Shown in pieces: positions 1 through 11,554 of a stretch of 64,000 nucleotides of DNA. Each line of letters opens with the position of its first letter. Position 1 is the first letter of the stretch. Made by a program: the position numbers and the translations under genes. This DNA is from Ahaetulla prasina (lineage: Eukaryota > Chordata > Lepidosauria > Squamata > Colubridae), in NCBI RefSeq assembly GCF_028640845.1, contig NC_080540.1:135994420-136058419 (forward strand), written 5' to 3'. The notes beneath the pieces are model-generated. The model was given only the letters and a program-made list of their open reading frames with translations. It was not told where the DNA came from and did no database searches.

Positions 1-2428
1 CCCCAGACTTATAGTCATGGGGGATTTCAACCTACCATCAGCTGGCTTGTTATCGACTGCAGCTCGGGAGTTCCAGGCTTCCATGACGGCCTTGGACTTG
101 ATTCGAGTAAATGATGGCCCTACGCACATGGGGGGAGGCACGCTGGATCTGATTTATATCTCTGGACAGTGGTTAAATGATCTGGAATTAGATGATTTAG
201 TAACAGAACCAATGTCATGGTCCGATCATTTTCTCCTTCGCCTAGACTTCCGTACCGCCACTCACCATCGCAGGGAGACGGAACCTATACATTGGTTCCG
301 TCCCAGGCGCCTGATGGACCCCGAGAGGTTCCTGACGGAGCTTGGGCCATTTCCTGAGGATCTGGCCCACGGCACGACTGAGGAACTAGTCGTGGCCTGG
401 GAACAGGCCACGGCTGGGGCCTTGGACCGTGTCGCGCCTTTGCGGCCTCTGACCCGGCGCAGATCTCATCCGGCCCCTTGGTTCTCCGAGGGGCTGAGGG
501 AGATGAAACGCCAGAGAAGACGCCTAGAGAGCACCTGGAGGTCCAGTCGTTCCGAAGCTGATCGGACACTAGTTAGGTCCTATTCTAGGACCTACCTAGT
601 GGCAATGAGGGAGGCGAGGCGTTCTTACGCCTCCACCCTCATTGCGTCGGCAGATAACCGCCCGGCCGCCCCGTTTCGGGTGACCCGCTCCCTCCTTCAT
701 CAGGAGGTGCGGGAGGACCCTTTGCAGGGACGAGCCAAGGAGTTTAGTGGTTATCTATACGATAAAATCGCTCAGCTCCGGGACGGTCTGGACCGAAATT
801 GGGATGATCCAAGTGAGGGAGAGGAGGCACGTCTTGTCGAGTCTGTTTGGGATGAGTTTGACCCTGTGGCTCCCGAGGACGTGGACAGGTTGTTGGGGAG
901 GCTTCACGCCACAACATGTTTACTGGACCCGTGTCCTTCCTGGCTGGTACTGGCCACTCAGGAGGTGACACGAGGCTGGCTCCAGAGGATTATCAACGCT
1001 TCTCTGTTGGAAGGGGTTTTCCCTGCCGCCTTGAAAGAGGCGGTGGTGAGACCCCTCCTCAAGAAGCCCTCCCTGGACCCAGCTATTTTGGGTAATTATC
1101 GTCCAGTCTCCAACCTTCGCTTCGTTGCGAAGGTTGTAGAGAGTGCTGTGGCGCGACAGCTACCCCAATACCTGGATGAAGCCGTCTATCTAGACCCGTT
1201 CCAGTCCGGCTTCCGACCCGGATACAGCACGGAGACAGCTTTGGTCGCATTGGTGGATGATCTCTGGAGGGCCAGGGACAGGGGTTACTCCTCTGCCCTG
1301 GTCCTATTAGACCTCTCAGCGGCTTTTGATACCATCGACCATGGTATCTTGCTGCGCCAGTTGGGGGGATTGGGAGTGGGAGGCACCGTGTATCAGTGGT
1401 TCTCCTCCTATCTCTCCGACCGGTCGCAGACGGTGTTGACAGGGGGGCAGAGATCGACCGTGAGGTGCTTCACTTGTGGGGTGCCGCAGGGGTCGATTCT
1501 CTCGCCCCTTCTGTTCAACATCTATATGAAGCCGTTGGGTGAGATCATCAGTGGCTTCGGGGTGAGATACCAGCTGTACGCTGATGACACCCAGCTGTAC
1601 TTTTCCACCCCGGACCACCCCAATGAAGTTGTTGAAGTGCTGTCCCGGTGTTTGGAAGCCGTACAGGTCTGGATGGGGAGAAACAGGCTCAAGCTTAATC
1701 CCTCCAAGACGGAGTGGCTGTGGATGCCGGCATCCCAATTCAGTCAGCTGCAGCCGCAGCTGACTGTTGGAGGCGAGTTACTGGCCCCAAAGGATAGGGT
1801 GCGCAACTTAGGTGTCCTCCTGGATGATCGGCTGTCGTTTGAAGATCATTTGATGGCCGTCTCCAGGAGGGCCTTCCACCAGGTTCGCCTGGTTCGGCAG
1901 TTGCGCCCCTTCCTTGATCGGGATGCCTTGTGCACAGTCACTCATGTGCTCGTTACCTCTCGCTTGGATTATTGTAATGCTCTCTACATGGGGCTCCCCT
2001 TGAAGTGCACTCGGAGGCTTCAGTTAGTCCAGAATGCAGCTGCGCGGGTGATAGAGGGAGCTACGCGTAGCTCCCACGTAACACCGCTCCTGCGCAGACT
2101 GCACTGGCTACCTGTGGCCTTTCGAGTGCACTTTAAGGTTTTGGTTACGACCTTTAAAGCGCTCCATGGCTTAGGGCCTGGGTACTTACGGGACCGCCTG
2201 CTGTTACCGCATGCCTCCCACCGACCCGTACGCTCTCACAGAGAGGGAATTCTCAGGGTGCCATCGGCCAAGCAATGTCGGCTGGCGGCCCCCAGGGGAA
2301 GGTCCTTCTCTGTGGGGGCTCCCACACTCTGGAACGAGCTTCCCCCGGGTTTATGCCAAATACCTGACCTTCGGACCTTCCGTCGCGAACTGAAGACACA
2401 TCTTTTCACTCGCGCGGGGCTGGCTTAA
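1..2428 (+). CDS. LINE ORF2: endonuclease C-terminus plus reverse transcriptase
   Basis: The frame is open to the first base of the window. The ATG at 17 lies inside the conserved endonuclease stretch LIVMGDFN, so it is an internal methionine, not the start. Numbering from that ATG, SDH of the apurinic endonuclease is at residues 69-71. The reverse transcriptase follows: motif A LLDLSAAFD at 430-438 with the catalytic Asp at 432, motif B GVPQG at 488-492, and motif C YADD at 521-524. The C-terminal 200 residues are the conserved L2 tail, ending HLFTRAGLA. The protein would nick target DNA and prime reverse transcription of its own RNA in the nucleus. All catalytic residues visible in the window are intact; the N-terminal endonuclease residues lie outside it. 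Alternative: a closely related CR1-group clade. Confidence 0.93.
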   Translation, partial: PRLIVMGDFNLPSAGLLSTAAREFQASMTALDLIRVNDGPTHMGGGTLDLIYISGQWLNDLELDDLVTEPMSWSDHFLLRLDFRTATHHRRETEPIHWFRPRRLMDPERFLTELGPFPEDLAHGTTEELVVAWEQATAGALDRVAPLRPLTRRRSHPAPWFSEGLREMKRQRRRLESTWRSSRSEADRTLVRSYSRTYLVAMREARRSYASTLIASADNRPAAPFRVTRSLLHQEVREDPLQGRAKEFSGYLYDKIAQLRDGLDRNWDDPSEGEEARLVESVWDEFDPVAPEDVDRLLGRLHATTCLLDPCPSWLVLATQEVTRGWLQRIINASLLEGVFPAALKEAVVRPLLKKPSLDPAILGNYRPVSNLRFVAKVVESAVARQLPQYLDEAVYLDPFQSGFRPGYSTETALVALVDDLWRARDRGYSSALVLLDLSAAFDTIDHGILLRQLGGLGVGGTVYQWFSSYLSDRSQTVLTGGQRSTVRCFTCGVPQGSILSPLLFNIYMKPLGEIISGFGVRYQLYADDTQLYFSTPDHPNEVVEVLSRCLEAVQVWMGRNRLKLNPSKTEWLWMPASQFSQLQPQLTVGGELLAPKDRVRNLGVLLDDRLSFEDHLMAVSRRAFHQVRLVRQLRPFLDRDALCTVTHVLVTSRLDYCNALYMGLPLKCTRRLQLVQNAAARVIEGATRSSHVTPLLRRLHWLPVAFRVHFKVLVTTFKALHGLGPGYLRDRLLLPHASHRPVRSHREGILRVPSAKQCRLAAPRGRSFSVGAPTLWNELPPGLCQIPDLRTFRRELKTHLFTRAGLA

Positions 2429-2581
2429 ATTTTATCGATTTTAAATTTTCTATTAATAATTTTAAATGGGGTTTTAGTTTATTATATATTTTAAACTTTT
2501 TAGGCCAATTATAAAATAAGTTTTTTAATTTGCATTTTAAATTGTACATTGTATTGCCTGTTTTTTACTTTTGCCTGTACA

Positions 2582-2610
2582 CCGCCCTGAGTCCTTCGGA
2601 AGAAGGGCGG
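2582..2610 (+). other. LINE 3' hairpin, likely RT recognition element
   Basis: CCGCCCT at 2582-2588 pairs with AGGGCGG at 2604-2610 around a CTTCGG-type loop, just before the A-rich tail. The same hairpin ends two SINEs in this window (7447-7710 minus strand, 53400-53666 plus strand). In stringent LINE families the 3' hairpin is the RNA feature bound by the reverse transcriptase, so this is probably the shared recognition signal. Confidence 0.65.
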
Positions 2611-2650
2611 TATAAAAATCAAATAAATAATAATAAAATAATAATAATAA

Positions 2651-4745
2651 TATAAGTGTAAATTGCTATTGCTAAATGCTATTATGACTTACCTGATGCT
2701 TTTGAATTTTTTCTTCCAATGTTAGCATTAACTAGCTTGTGTGTAGTGAGAAGCGATGGAAGTTGCAGCCCAGTTCCATAGGAGGTGCTACACTTTGCTG
2801 ATTCCTGCTGTGAGCAAAATATCTGAAAGTGGGGGCACCAGTAAAATAAGGAAAGTGGTACCGTAGTTGGAAGGATGGCCACGTTTAGGCAGCCTCATGG
2901 AAGAACTACCTGACTGGAGAGAAGGAAGAGATGCAATTGTCAGAAGGAATGCTGTGCTGCAGATATATTTAACAACTTCAGGGAGGGCTGAGAGCATTCT
3001 GGGGCCAAGTTAGCATGAGGCTTTCTCTCCCTTAAGATGTCTTCTACAATTACTTACCGTGAAGCATGAGATTTTCACAGACCCTGAAGCATGAGAGTCT
3101 TAAAAGGAAAGCTTTCTGGGGGTGAAGTTCAAGAGCCCTTTGTTTGGCAGACTGTCTGAATCCTCTCTTTCCTGAGAGATCACAAGTGCAATTTGGGGGC
3201 CGTAACTAGCTGCTCGTGCACCCCCTGGGACACAGACATCCATCTATTTCTAGATGCACTGTGGAGAACTCATAATATGCACACATGCGCGCTCACACAG
3301 ACACAAAGGCCCATTATCCATCTGAGCTGAATTATATTTGCTAGCAGCAGGGGGAAGAACAGGAGCTTTCGCTGTGTCTCTTTAATGCTTCTAAACAATA
3401 CAGGCAACTGCTGGCACTCCTGTGTTCCTTTCCCTTCAATGCAAAGAGAGAAAGATGCTCACGGTGCTAATTTATTTGAGACGCCACTAGAGCAGGTTTA
3501 AACGGGGAGCTAACTTTGAAAAAAAGAAGGAACCGTGTTCCAACAATAGGCTCTTCTACTTTTTCCAAAGGGTTTTCCTTTGTCCCAGGTGCCAGGATGG
3601 AAGTGCCTAGAGCAGCTTACTCAAATCTACAGTATTGTATCTGGACCACTAAATCAATGAGCAGAGCTTTATCTACTCTAAACTGTCTGGGAGAGGCTCT
3701 CCAGAACCAGAGCTTCAGATGGGAGCCTTTTCTAGCCCTCCTTAGACAGCCCTGGAATTAAACCATTATACTTTTGAAAGTAATGTGTCCTAGGTTAGCG
3801 AGGCATGACTCTGCTCATCTTCCTTCTTATTGTTGCTGTCCATGCTTCTGCCCAAGTGAGTGGGGTTATTAGAGTCCATAAATTACATCCACGTGTCCTG
3901 TTCTGCGTGGGGATCTCAGCTTTCATTCTTTGTAAGAAGTCATGCACATAAGTAGAAAGTTAGGCAGGTAATTTTAATGGGAATAAAAAAATCAAACTTC
4001 CTAAATGGCCATCTCCCAATACAAATCCAGTGCTTCACTCTGTTGTTGTGGCAATTCACTGTCTCTTAGGAAAAAGCAAAAGCATTCCAACAAAGTACTC
4101 CTGATTCCCAAACTATTGACCAGAAGGATATTTACTGCCATGATGCCCAAAAGACACTGATGGTATCAAATACTGCCATGATGCCCAAAAGACACTAGAA
4201 CATTTTCCCATCAACATCCTAATGCAGGTCAGGTTACTAAATTACTAGGTGACTGAAGGGATTTCCATCTCATGCCTAGGTCTGAAATCTAATTGAAATC
4301 TCAGGAGTATCATCATGAGTGGAAGCAAGAAGCAGGACCTAGTCTATCCGAGGTCTGGAAAAGCTAGATGATTGGCTTGATACTGAAACCTCCACCTTTC
4401 AGATGCTTTGGGCTTTGGGGAGGTAGCTGGTAGGTCTACCATGTCATCTTCATGCAAAATATTGTTTTTCATGCAATGGCAAAAAGTCACGCAGGTCAAA
4501 AAGGGTGTGGCTTCCTAACTTATTTTGTAACCACAAAGCTAGCCAATATCCCTGTTTGCATTACATGCTTAACTCAGAAAAGAAATCAATGAAACCTTCA
4601 AACAGGTGATTTTGGCAGTAAAACCCACTAACTAGATCATAGTCACGCTTGGAAGAAATATAGTCTCGACCACTTTCTTTAGAAACTGCCTGGTATTCCA
4701 TGACAATATGGATAAGGTTTCATTATTCTGACCTAAGCGTAGTAC
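2651..4745. other. Unique DNA, no gene recognised
   Basis: No coding region or repeat family recognised. The only structure seen is a small direct tandem duplication around 4130-4198, where a stretch containing TGCCATGATGCCCAAAAG is repeated within about 45 bp. Confidence 0.6.
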
Positions 4746-5166
4746 ATAAAATTATCTGCTACAATGTCCTATCTGTCAATGACTACTTCAGCTTCAACCA
4801 CAACAATACATGAGCAAACAATAGATATAAATTTAAGGTAAACCACTCCAAACTCGATTGCAGAAAATATGACTTCAGCAACAGAGTGGTCAATGCCTGG
4901 AATACATTACCTGACTCTGTAGTTTCTTACCCAAACCCCCAAAACTTTAACATTAGACTGTCTACTGTTACTTTAACATTAGACTGTCTACTGTTGACCT
5001 CACCTCATTCCTAAGAGGTCTTTAAGGGGTATACATAAGCACACCAGCGTGCCTACCGCCCCTGTCCTAATGTTCCCTTTTATTTGTATCCATCTCATGT
5101 ATTCATAATTATGTCTATACTTATATCTGTTATTTAATACATTCTTGACAAAATAAATAAATAAAT
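4746..5166 (+). mobile_element. CR1/L3-type LINE 3' end, copy 1
   Basis: A 5'-truncated LINE copy. The translated remnant reads as the end of a reverse transcriptase (FSFNHN, then NRVVNAWN-LPDSVV, then the stop after a RRGL-like motif), followed by a 3' UTR and the tail TTGACAAAATAAATAAATAA. It aligns by eye with 32246-32602 and with the reverse complement of 48290-48522. This copy carries a local 25-bp tandem duplication near 4945-4996 (AACATTAGACTGTCTACTGT twice), which breaks the frame. Confidence 0.85.
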
Positions 5167-6392
5167 TATATCACTAGTACCATTCCTATTTCAGGAAAAA
5201 ACAGAAGAGTTGGCTTTATTACTGCAGGCAGGCAGTGTTGGGGTGATGCTCCATGCAGATAGACCAGGTCTTGACAATGAATTCTGCAATGGGAAGACTT
5301 GTTTTTTTCTCTCTCTAATTCTTTTTCTTGGATGATAGACAAATTGACTGAGGAAAGATGGGGAACTTGACTGGATTTTCACGTTCTATGACACAGCAGA
5401 TTGGGTAGAATTCAAACTTATGAAAGTTGACTGGACTACTCAACCCATTTTTAGTGTTTCCTTGAACAGCTATCTCCTCCTTGAGCCATTTAAACGAAGT
5501 GGGAACTCAGCCATTGCAAATGCTTAACTGAAAGATGGAAGGATCATTTAGACATTGGTCTAATCCCCTGCTTAAGGCAAATTATCCAAATTACAAGTTC
5601 CTCCCAATAGATTATCAGTTGAGCCGCAACTCCAAGGCATCAAGTGAAGGGAAACCCACCACTTCCCTGGCTGATGTAATGGTATGTGGGGAAAGATCTT
5701 GGAAGAGGGAGCAAAGAGCTGCTGCCTAAGTGCCTAGGGAACATCAGATAAGAGAGAGCATAGCCTGCAACTGCATAGTGGGCAGAACAAGAGGCTCAGA
5801 AGGAACTCTCCCTAATTTCTTAAGCTGTAAAGGAGACAGCATGGGAAAAGTACTTTCAGACTTGCAAGATTCTGTTAGGTAGCTTTACAATAAAATAGAA
5901 TTAGCGTATCTGGTCCTGTTTCTTGTCTAGTTTACTAGTAAGGCTGACAGGTAATTGGTTCTGTTGTCAAACTATTCTTATCTTTATGAAATGTTTCTAA
6001 TATTTAACCCAAATTTACCTTACTTTAGCTTAATATATTATGTGTACTATAAACTGGGATCATAGAGGTCTTACGCTTTTTCAGATACAGTTCAAGTATC
6101 TGAAAACTGTTACCATATCTGAACCATCTTTTCTCAGGGCTAAACGTACAGAATTCCCTCAGGCTGTTATTAAATTCCAGATCCCCTTGCCCTTCTCAGT
6201 ATTTGTTTCTATCTTTCTGAGACCTTCTTAAAATGGGATGCGTAAAAATTGAATCCCATCATTCCCCCCAGCCAGGATGGCCAAGTTAATATGTTAAGAA
6301 AGGAGAATATTATATTCCTTCAGCTGGATGAGGCTGAAGATCTACCAATTTGAGGGGCTTTCCTGATGCCTATGAAAAAGAGACATACACAT
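5167..6392. other. Unique DNA, no gene recognised
   Basis: No repeat family or coding region recognised on either strand. Confidence 0.55.
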
Positions 6393-6615
6393 CAGAGGTA
6401 GTATTCAGCAGGTTCTGACCAGTTCTGGAGAACCGGTTACAGAAATTTTGAATAGTTTGGAGAACCGGTAAATACCATCTCTTACTGGCCCCACCTATTC
6501 TCCCAAATCCCAGCTGATCGGGAGGGAATGGGGATTTTGCAGTATCCTTCCCCTGCCATGCCCACCAAGCCATGGCCACAGAACCCGTAGTAAAAAAAAT
6601 TGAATCCCACCACTG
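6393..6615 (-). mobile_element. Non-autonomous hAT element, family A, 1 internal repeat
   Basis: Terminal inverted repeats CAGAGGTAGTATTCAGCAGG and ...TTGAATCCCACCACTG are flanked by an exact 8-bp duplication, ATACACAT, at 6385-6392 and 6616-6623. CAG-N-G termini and 8-bp duplications are the hallmark of hAT transposons. There is no transposase. The interior has a single copy of the GGAAGGATACTGNAAAATCCCCATTCCC-like module seen in more copies in relatives at 9521, 44563, 51597 and 63229. Confidence 0.9.
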
Positions 6616-6623
6616 ATACACAT

Positions 6624-7446
6624 GATTGTGTTCCTTCACTGTTGTTTCCTGGCAGGAGGCATTCAAGTAATGTTGACTTTCCTTCTGAAAGCTTAACATA
6701 GACATGAAAACTAATGAGCACTAATAGCCCCATCCTCTATTAATTTGTGCCACCCCATAAACTAGTTGCTGTAAGCACATCCCATGGTATATGTTGTATA
6801 TGAAATATATCCCTCTCTTAGTCCTGAATTTTCCCACAGAGTTTCAGTAAATTACTCCTAATTCTAACACTGAGGGAGAAGAATAGTCGCCTGTCTAGAT
6901 TTTCCACACTAGGCATGATCTGATATATTTTTATCATGGTCCCATTTACCCATTTTATTTTTAAGTCAAAAAGTCCCACGTGCGATTGTCTTTTTCTATA
7001 TGGGAGCTGACTAACTCCCTAATCATTTTCTCTGCCTTTTCTTACATTCATTCTAGCTCTCTAATGACCTTGTTTAGTGGTAAAGTGATTACAGCTGTGC
7101 ACAGGATTTCAAGTGTGGTTGTACCATGGATATATAAGCATCTTTATGAGGATGATAGTTTTATTTTCAATTCCCATCCTAGAAATGCTTTGTGAAGTAT
7201 GGCACCATTTCTCCTCTCCCCACCCCAACCTGCTCAATCTCCTAACTCAGGCTGTGTTAGGACAGAGGTTATTTTATATACAAAAATGTGCTGTGAGGCA
7301 CATTATTTTACATTAGAAAGATTCCACCAAAGCCTTTTATAGTCCCTCTTTCATTTTACCACACTGAATAATTTGATAGCATCATCTAACTTGGCATTTG
7401 TTCATACATACACAATATGTATGGGATGCCTGAATTTTCAAGGCCT
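6624..7446. other. Unique DNA, no gene recognised
   Basis: AT-rich, no repeat family or coding region recognised. Confidence 0.5.
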
Positions 7447-7710
7447 GTTTTTTTTTTTTTATTTACATTTATATCCCACCCTTCTCCGAAGACTCAGGGC
7501 GGCTTACAGTGTATAAGGCAATAGTCTCATTCTGTTTGTATATTTTACAAAGTCAACTTATTGCCCCCCCAACAATTTTGGGTCCTCATTTTACCTACCT
7601 TATAAAGGATGGAAGGCTGAGTCAACCTTGGGCCGGGCTTGAACCTGCAGTAATTGCAGGCTGCTGTGTTCTAATAACAGGCTTCTAACAGCCTGAGCTA
7701 TCACGGCCAC
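7447..7710 (-). mobile_element. tRNA-derived SINE with L2-type 3' tail
   Basis: Read on the minus strand, the element starts with a tRNA-like head: an A-box region GATAGCTCAGGCTG and a B box GGTTCAAGCCC. A central stretch containing GTAAAATGAGGACCCAAA follows. It ends with the hairpin GCCGCCCTGAGTCTTCGGAG, then ATATAAATGTAAAT and a poly(A) run (the T run at 7449-7460). The 3' hairpin matches that of the L2-clade LINE at 2582-2610. The head would be transcribed by RNA polymerase III; mobilisation would need the LINE protein in trans. Confidence 0.87.
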
Positions 7711-8244
7711 ATTATGAAGTTATGAAATTCCTCCCTCAAATCCTGGAATCAACTACGGAAATGTAGCAACCATCTTCTCCACTGCTGCTCCAATTCAGTA
7801 GAAGTGGGGAGATTGCTTATCACTGTCCTTCTGCATCAAGGAATATGGGGAGAAAAAGGCAACCTTTTAGCCCTGTAATCCTGCCAGCTACAGACACAGA
7901 GCAGGCCTCTACATAGGAATCCCTCTTTTCCCAACTCTCATGGACCACTCTCCATATGCCAGTTCAGAGGAGGAGCATGAGTCTGCAAGAGGAAAGTATG
8001 GAGCTGAGTATTGGGCAGGATTGGGGTTCGAAGAATGCTAGCCTGATGGAGCAACTTCAACTGGGTCTATCAGATGAATGACAGGCTAAGGCTGAGGGAA
8101 GTGAGCCACAGCTGCAGCAAGTTGGCCGGGAGGCTCCAGGCTAGAACTGGGAATAGTTGCTGCCTGTTAGCAATGAGGAAGAGGTGGAGTCCATACTTCC
8201 TCCTGATTCAAGGACATGTAGAGCAGAGAGGAGACAGGCACGAC
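7711..8244. other. Unique DNA or unclassified old repeat
   Basis: No coding region recognised. Together with 8489-8790 this has the look of an old LTR-type repeat (GAGGAGGAGC-rich stretch, later GAATAAAC), but no paired LTR or internal gene is visible, so I leave it unclassified. Confidence 0.4.
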
Positions 8245-8488
8245 CAGTGGTGGTATTCAGCCAGTTCGGACAGGTTTGGGCGAAATGGTAGTGGTGACTT
8301 GCCCATCCCGCCCACCCACCCACCCACCTCAGCGCTATGCCGTCCTATTTAGCCACATTTTCTAAGCCGTGTGCATGTGTGCAAGCCGTGTATGTGTGCA
8401 AGCTGCACATTTGAGCAAAGCGCATGTGCACGCTCACATTTTCAGTGTGTTGCAAACCAGTGGTAAAATTATGTGAAACCCACTTCTG
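8245..8488. mobile_element. Non-autonomous hAT element, family C, diverged
   Basis: Begins CAGTGGTGGTATTCAGCCAG and ends GTGAAACCCACTTCTG. The interior contains several CATGTGCA/GTGTGCAAG strings, typical of the family at 28051, 29876 and 36339. Flanking octamers GGCACGAC and GACACAAT match at only 5 of 8 positions, so the insertion is old. Confidence 0.72.
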
Positions 8489-9520
8489 GACACAATGTTG
8501 GTCAGCTAGACTACTCATGAGGAAGCAACCTCACCTCTCATGAAGGGCTGCACCGGCACTGCCTACTTAACTCACCCTGAGTATTGCTGGAGCAGCAATC
8601 CCCTGTTCTGTGCCTTGTGTGCTTGTGTCATGTAGCCTGGCCTGTTTGACTCCTGGACTGCTTTCTTGGACTCTGTGTGTGCCCATTGGACTCGTTTACC
8701 CAGTGACTCTTGCTGTACTGAGCTTGGAATTCAGGGATGCAACAGGGATGCTTTCCAGGACCTGTTTGGGGGTTTGAATAAACATCTGTAGAACTCTTGC
8801 CATATGTACATGTGTGTGTGGAGAGCAGGGCAGCACACCATCCCACATCCTGAAACAACAGGGAGGGAATGATGAGCTTACAAGCTGGTCTCACTGGACC
8901 CTCTTGTCATAGATTTTTTTAGAAATCCTGGGGTTTGGTGGAAGGAGCATGTGGGTGCAATCAAAAAAGCACCTCTTAAAGAAAAATGGATTGGCAACAA
9001 GAGTGGTAGTATATGATAAGGTGGAAAATGCATGTAAAAAAGTCATTTGAAGTCCACAGGTCCATTTTCCTAAACTAGTTTTTGTTGTCAATAATTGATT
9101 ATTATAGAAAAAGCATTCACTATATATTATTTAAGCTAGGCATTTAAATTCCACTTAGCCCATTCCCGATTTAAAACAGTATTTTATTATCCAGTCTGTT
9201 TAAATGCAAATCCAAAACAATCCAAAATTTAGACGCGCCATAGGACAGGGGAGCAGAAGGAGTTGTAGATGGACCACATGCAGGAAGTGTGGTTACTAAA
9301 AGCAATCTCTGAATGCTAATGGAATTGAAAATCAGTATATTCCCAAAAATGCAACAGTATTGAATGATCATCAGATAATGACATAGTCCACAAAGCAAAA
9401 TCTGCCAGATTTGGAAACTTTCAGAAAAGAAACTTCTTCAGAGTTTGGGTAGACCGATAATTCTTTAATTATTTACTAACTGATGATCGTGGAAGGAGCT
9501 GTCCTCCCTGGCTTCTAAGT
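8489..9520. other. Unique DNA, no gene recognised
   Basis: No coding region recognised. A GAATAAAC string near 8776 could be a polyadenylation signal of an old LTR or retroposon, but nothing else supports that. Confidence 0.45.
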
Positions 9521-9815
9521 CAGTGGTGGGTTTCAAATTTTTTTACTACCGGTTCTGTGGGTGTGGCTTGGTGGGTGTGGCATGGTTTGGTGGGCGTGGC
9601 AGGGGAAGGATACTGTAAAATCTCCATTCCCACCCCACTCCAGGGGAAGGATACTGTAAAATCCCCATTTCCTCCCGCTCAGCTGGCACTTGGGAGGCAG
9701 AGAATAGATGGGGGCGGGGCCAGTCAAAATTTTTACTTACCGGTTCTCCGAACTATTCAAAATTTCTGCTACTGGTTCTCCAAAACTCGTCAGAACCTGT
9801 TAAAACCCACCTCTG
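9521..9815 (+). mobile_element. Non-autonomous hAT element, family A, 2 internal repeats
   Basis: Starts CAGTGGTGGGTTTCAAA and ends AAAACCCACCTCTG. An exact 8-bp duplication TTCTAAGT lies at 9513-9520 and 9816-9823. The module beginning AGGGGAAGGATACTGTAAAA occurs twice in tandem (about 9600-9690). The right part carries two ACCGGTTCTCC-like strings. No transposase is present. Confidence 0.92.
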
Positions 9816-9823
9816 TTCTAAGT

Positions 9824-10930
9824 GGGTGCCAGACTCTTTGGGTGTCTTTCAGTGGTGGCTTTTTCATGAGATCCAAAGGAAAGAAATTATATTGTCAATC
9901 TAGAATTTTCAGCTCTTCATATTTTGTAATAGAAGGGGCGGCATGGTGGTTCAGCAGTTAAGGTACTCCTTACCTTTTCTTTATATTTAGTAATAGAAGG
10001 ATTCCTGAGGTAAAGTAAATAAATTTGCAGAGGGTGGCAGGATTTGCATATGCAGGAAGTCAAATGTAGCCTTGTAGAATCAGAAACTTCCAGAATTGTT
10101 ACAATATCTTTAAGAGTGACAGGTTATATTGCAGCCACAGTTAGATGAAGGCAAAAATATAATGGCTGCTTCTTTGGGTACCACACAATGCTTTAGTACT
10201 CTATTAGGTCATATGAGAATTTCATGCAAGAGCTATGTTAATTAAGAATCAGGTTTCCACAGTAAGATAGCAAGTCACAAAGCATTCTTAATTGTCCCAA
10301 GAAAGAGAAACTTACTAAAACCATTGTCAAAAAAATTGGGAAAATGTCCACTTCATATAAGAAATAATTTGTAAAAAAATAAGTTATCACAAAATAATAT
10401 TTTTAATACAATTCTTGCCCTGATAACTGTGCCACACATCCAGAGTCCAGAAGGTCATCACTATTGACCATCCAGAGAGTGCTTTCCCAGCTTAGTAGAT
10501 TTTTGGAGAACAGAGAAAATGCCATTTGATTATTTGCCTTAAGTAGCAAAACATGCCAAGAGCCAAACTGTTCTAGATGGCTCTAAAGAGAGTTAATAAT
10601 ATGCCCCCCCTCCAAATGTCAGTCCCATACTCAGAGTAGAGCATAACATTTGTGATGGAATGACAAGTCAAGAGCTCTTCCATTGTCAACAGTAGAGCAA
10701 AGAGTTCGTGTCCAATTTAGGAGTTTCCAGGGAGTACTTTTCCTCCTCAGAATTCTGCAGGCTGGACAAGCCTTGGTCTGGTTCAGCAAGGCTAGGTGTG
10801 CTCTTTGTGACTATTGCATAAGACAAAATCATGCAAGTAAGACCCTGGAAAGGATTGCATTCTCCCCATTACTCTCTTCTTCCAGTTCTAGTAAATCTGC
10901 AGAAAAGCACTTTAACCGCTAGTCTCAGAA
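9824..10930. other. Unique DNA, no gene recognised
   Basis: No repeat family or coding region recognised. Confidence 0.5.
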
Positions 10931-10975
10931 GAGAACAGAATAACAAAGTTGGAAGAGACCTTGGAGGCATTCTAG
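10931..10975 (-). mobile_element. CR1 LINE 3' tip, left part of an interrupted copy
   Basis: On the minus strand this is the extreme 3' end of CR1 (AGGTCTCTTCCAACTTTGTT-like, then ATTCTGTTCTC). It breaks off at TTCTAG, exactly where another CR1 begins, and resumes at 11555 with TAGTCCAACCCCCTG. The consensus around the break is CTTCTAGTCCAACCCC, so the two parts belong to one minus-strand copy split by insertion. Confidence 0.82.
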
Positions 10976-11554
10976 TTGCATTAACAGAGGGATACAAACA
11001 AGATCAAGTGAGGTACTAATACCACCCTATAAAGCCTTAGTAAGACCACACCTAGAATACTGCATTCAGTTTTGGTCACCACACTATTAAAAAAGATGTT
11101 GAGACTCTAGAAAAAATGCAGGGAAGAGCAACCAAGATGATTAGGGGACTGGAGGCTAAAACATATGATGAACGGTTGCAAATACTCGGCATGGCTAGTC
11201 TAGTGCAGAGAAGGACCAGGGGAGACATGATAGCAGCATTCCAATACCTGAGAGGCTGCCACAGAGAGGAGGGGATCAACCTATTTTCCAAAGCACCTGA
11301 AGGCCAGACAAGGAATAATGGATGGAAATTGATCAAGGAGAGATTCAACCTAGAAATAAGGAGGAATTTTTTGACAGTGAGAACAATCAACCAATGGAAC
11401 AACTTGCCTTCAGAAGTTGTGGGAGCTTCACTGGAAGCTTTCAAGAAGAGACTGGACTGGACTGCCATTTGTCAGAAATGGTGTAGGGTCTCCTGCTTGG
11501 GCAGGGGGTTGGACTAGAAGACCCATGAGGTCCTTTCCAACTCTGTTAATCTGT
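10976..11554 (+). mobile_element. CR1 LINE 3' end inserted into another CR1
   Basis: 5'-truncated CR1 copy. The translation from about 11116 gives the conserved CR1 C-terminus: TKMIRGLEAKTYDERLQILG, RGDMIAAFQYLRGCHREEG, LFSKAPEGQTRNNGWKL, RRNFLTVRTINQWNNLPSEV and SLEAFKKRLD. The 3' UTR follows (GTCTCCTGCTTGGGCAGG, GGTTGGACTAGAAGACC) and it ends CAACTCTGTTAATCTG. The frame has a stop before this region, so it is dead. It lies tail to tail with its host copy. Confidence 0.9.
11116..11517 (+). pseudogene. CR1 reverse-transcriptase C-terminal remnant
   Basis: About 130 codons stay open and match the region after the reverse transcriptase of CR1 proteins, ending just past the KKRLD motif. No catalytic motif is included because the copy is 5'-truncated. 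It is a fragment and would not make a working protein. The ATG at 11116 is simply an internal methionine of the original protein. Confidence 0.85.

Larger units (their letters stand above)
1..2650 (+). mobile_element. L2-clade LINE, 5' part outside the window
   Basis: The element enters from the left edge, carries a long open frame to 2428, a 3' UTR of about 220 bp, a short GC-rich hairpin near 2582-2610 and an A-rich AAATAA/AATAAT tail to about 2650. The C-terminal part of the protein after the reverse transcriptase, with LHWLPV, FSVGAPTLWNELP and a terminal KTHLF motif, is characteristic of the L2 clade of the Jockey superfamily. The lack of any stop or frameshift over 800 codons indicates a young copy. 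The true 5' end and target duplication cannot be seen. Confidence 0.9.
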
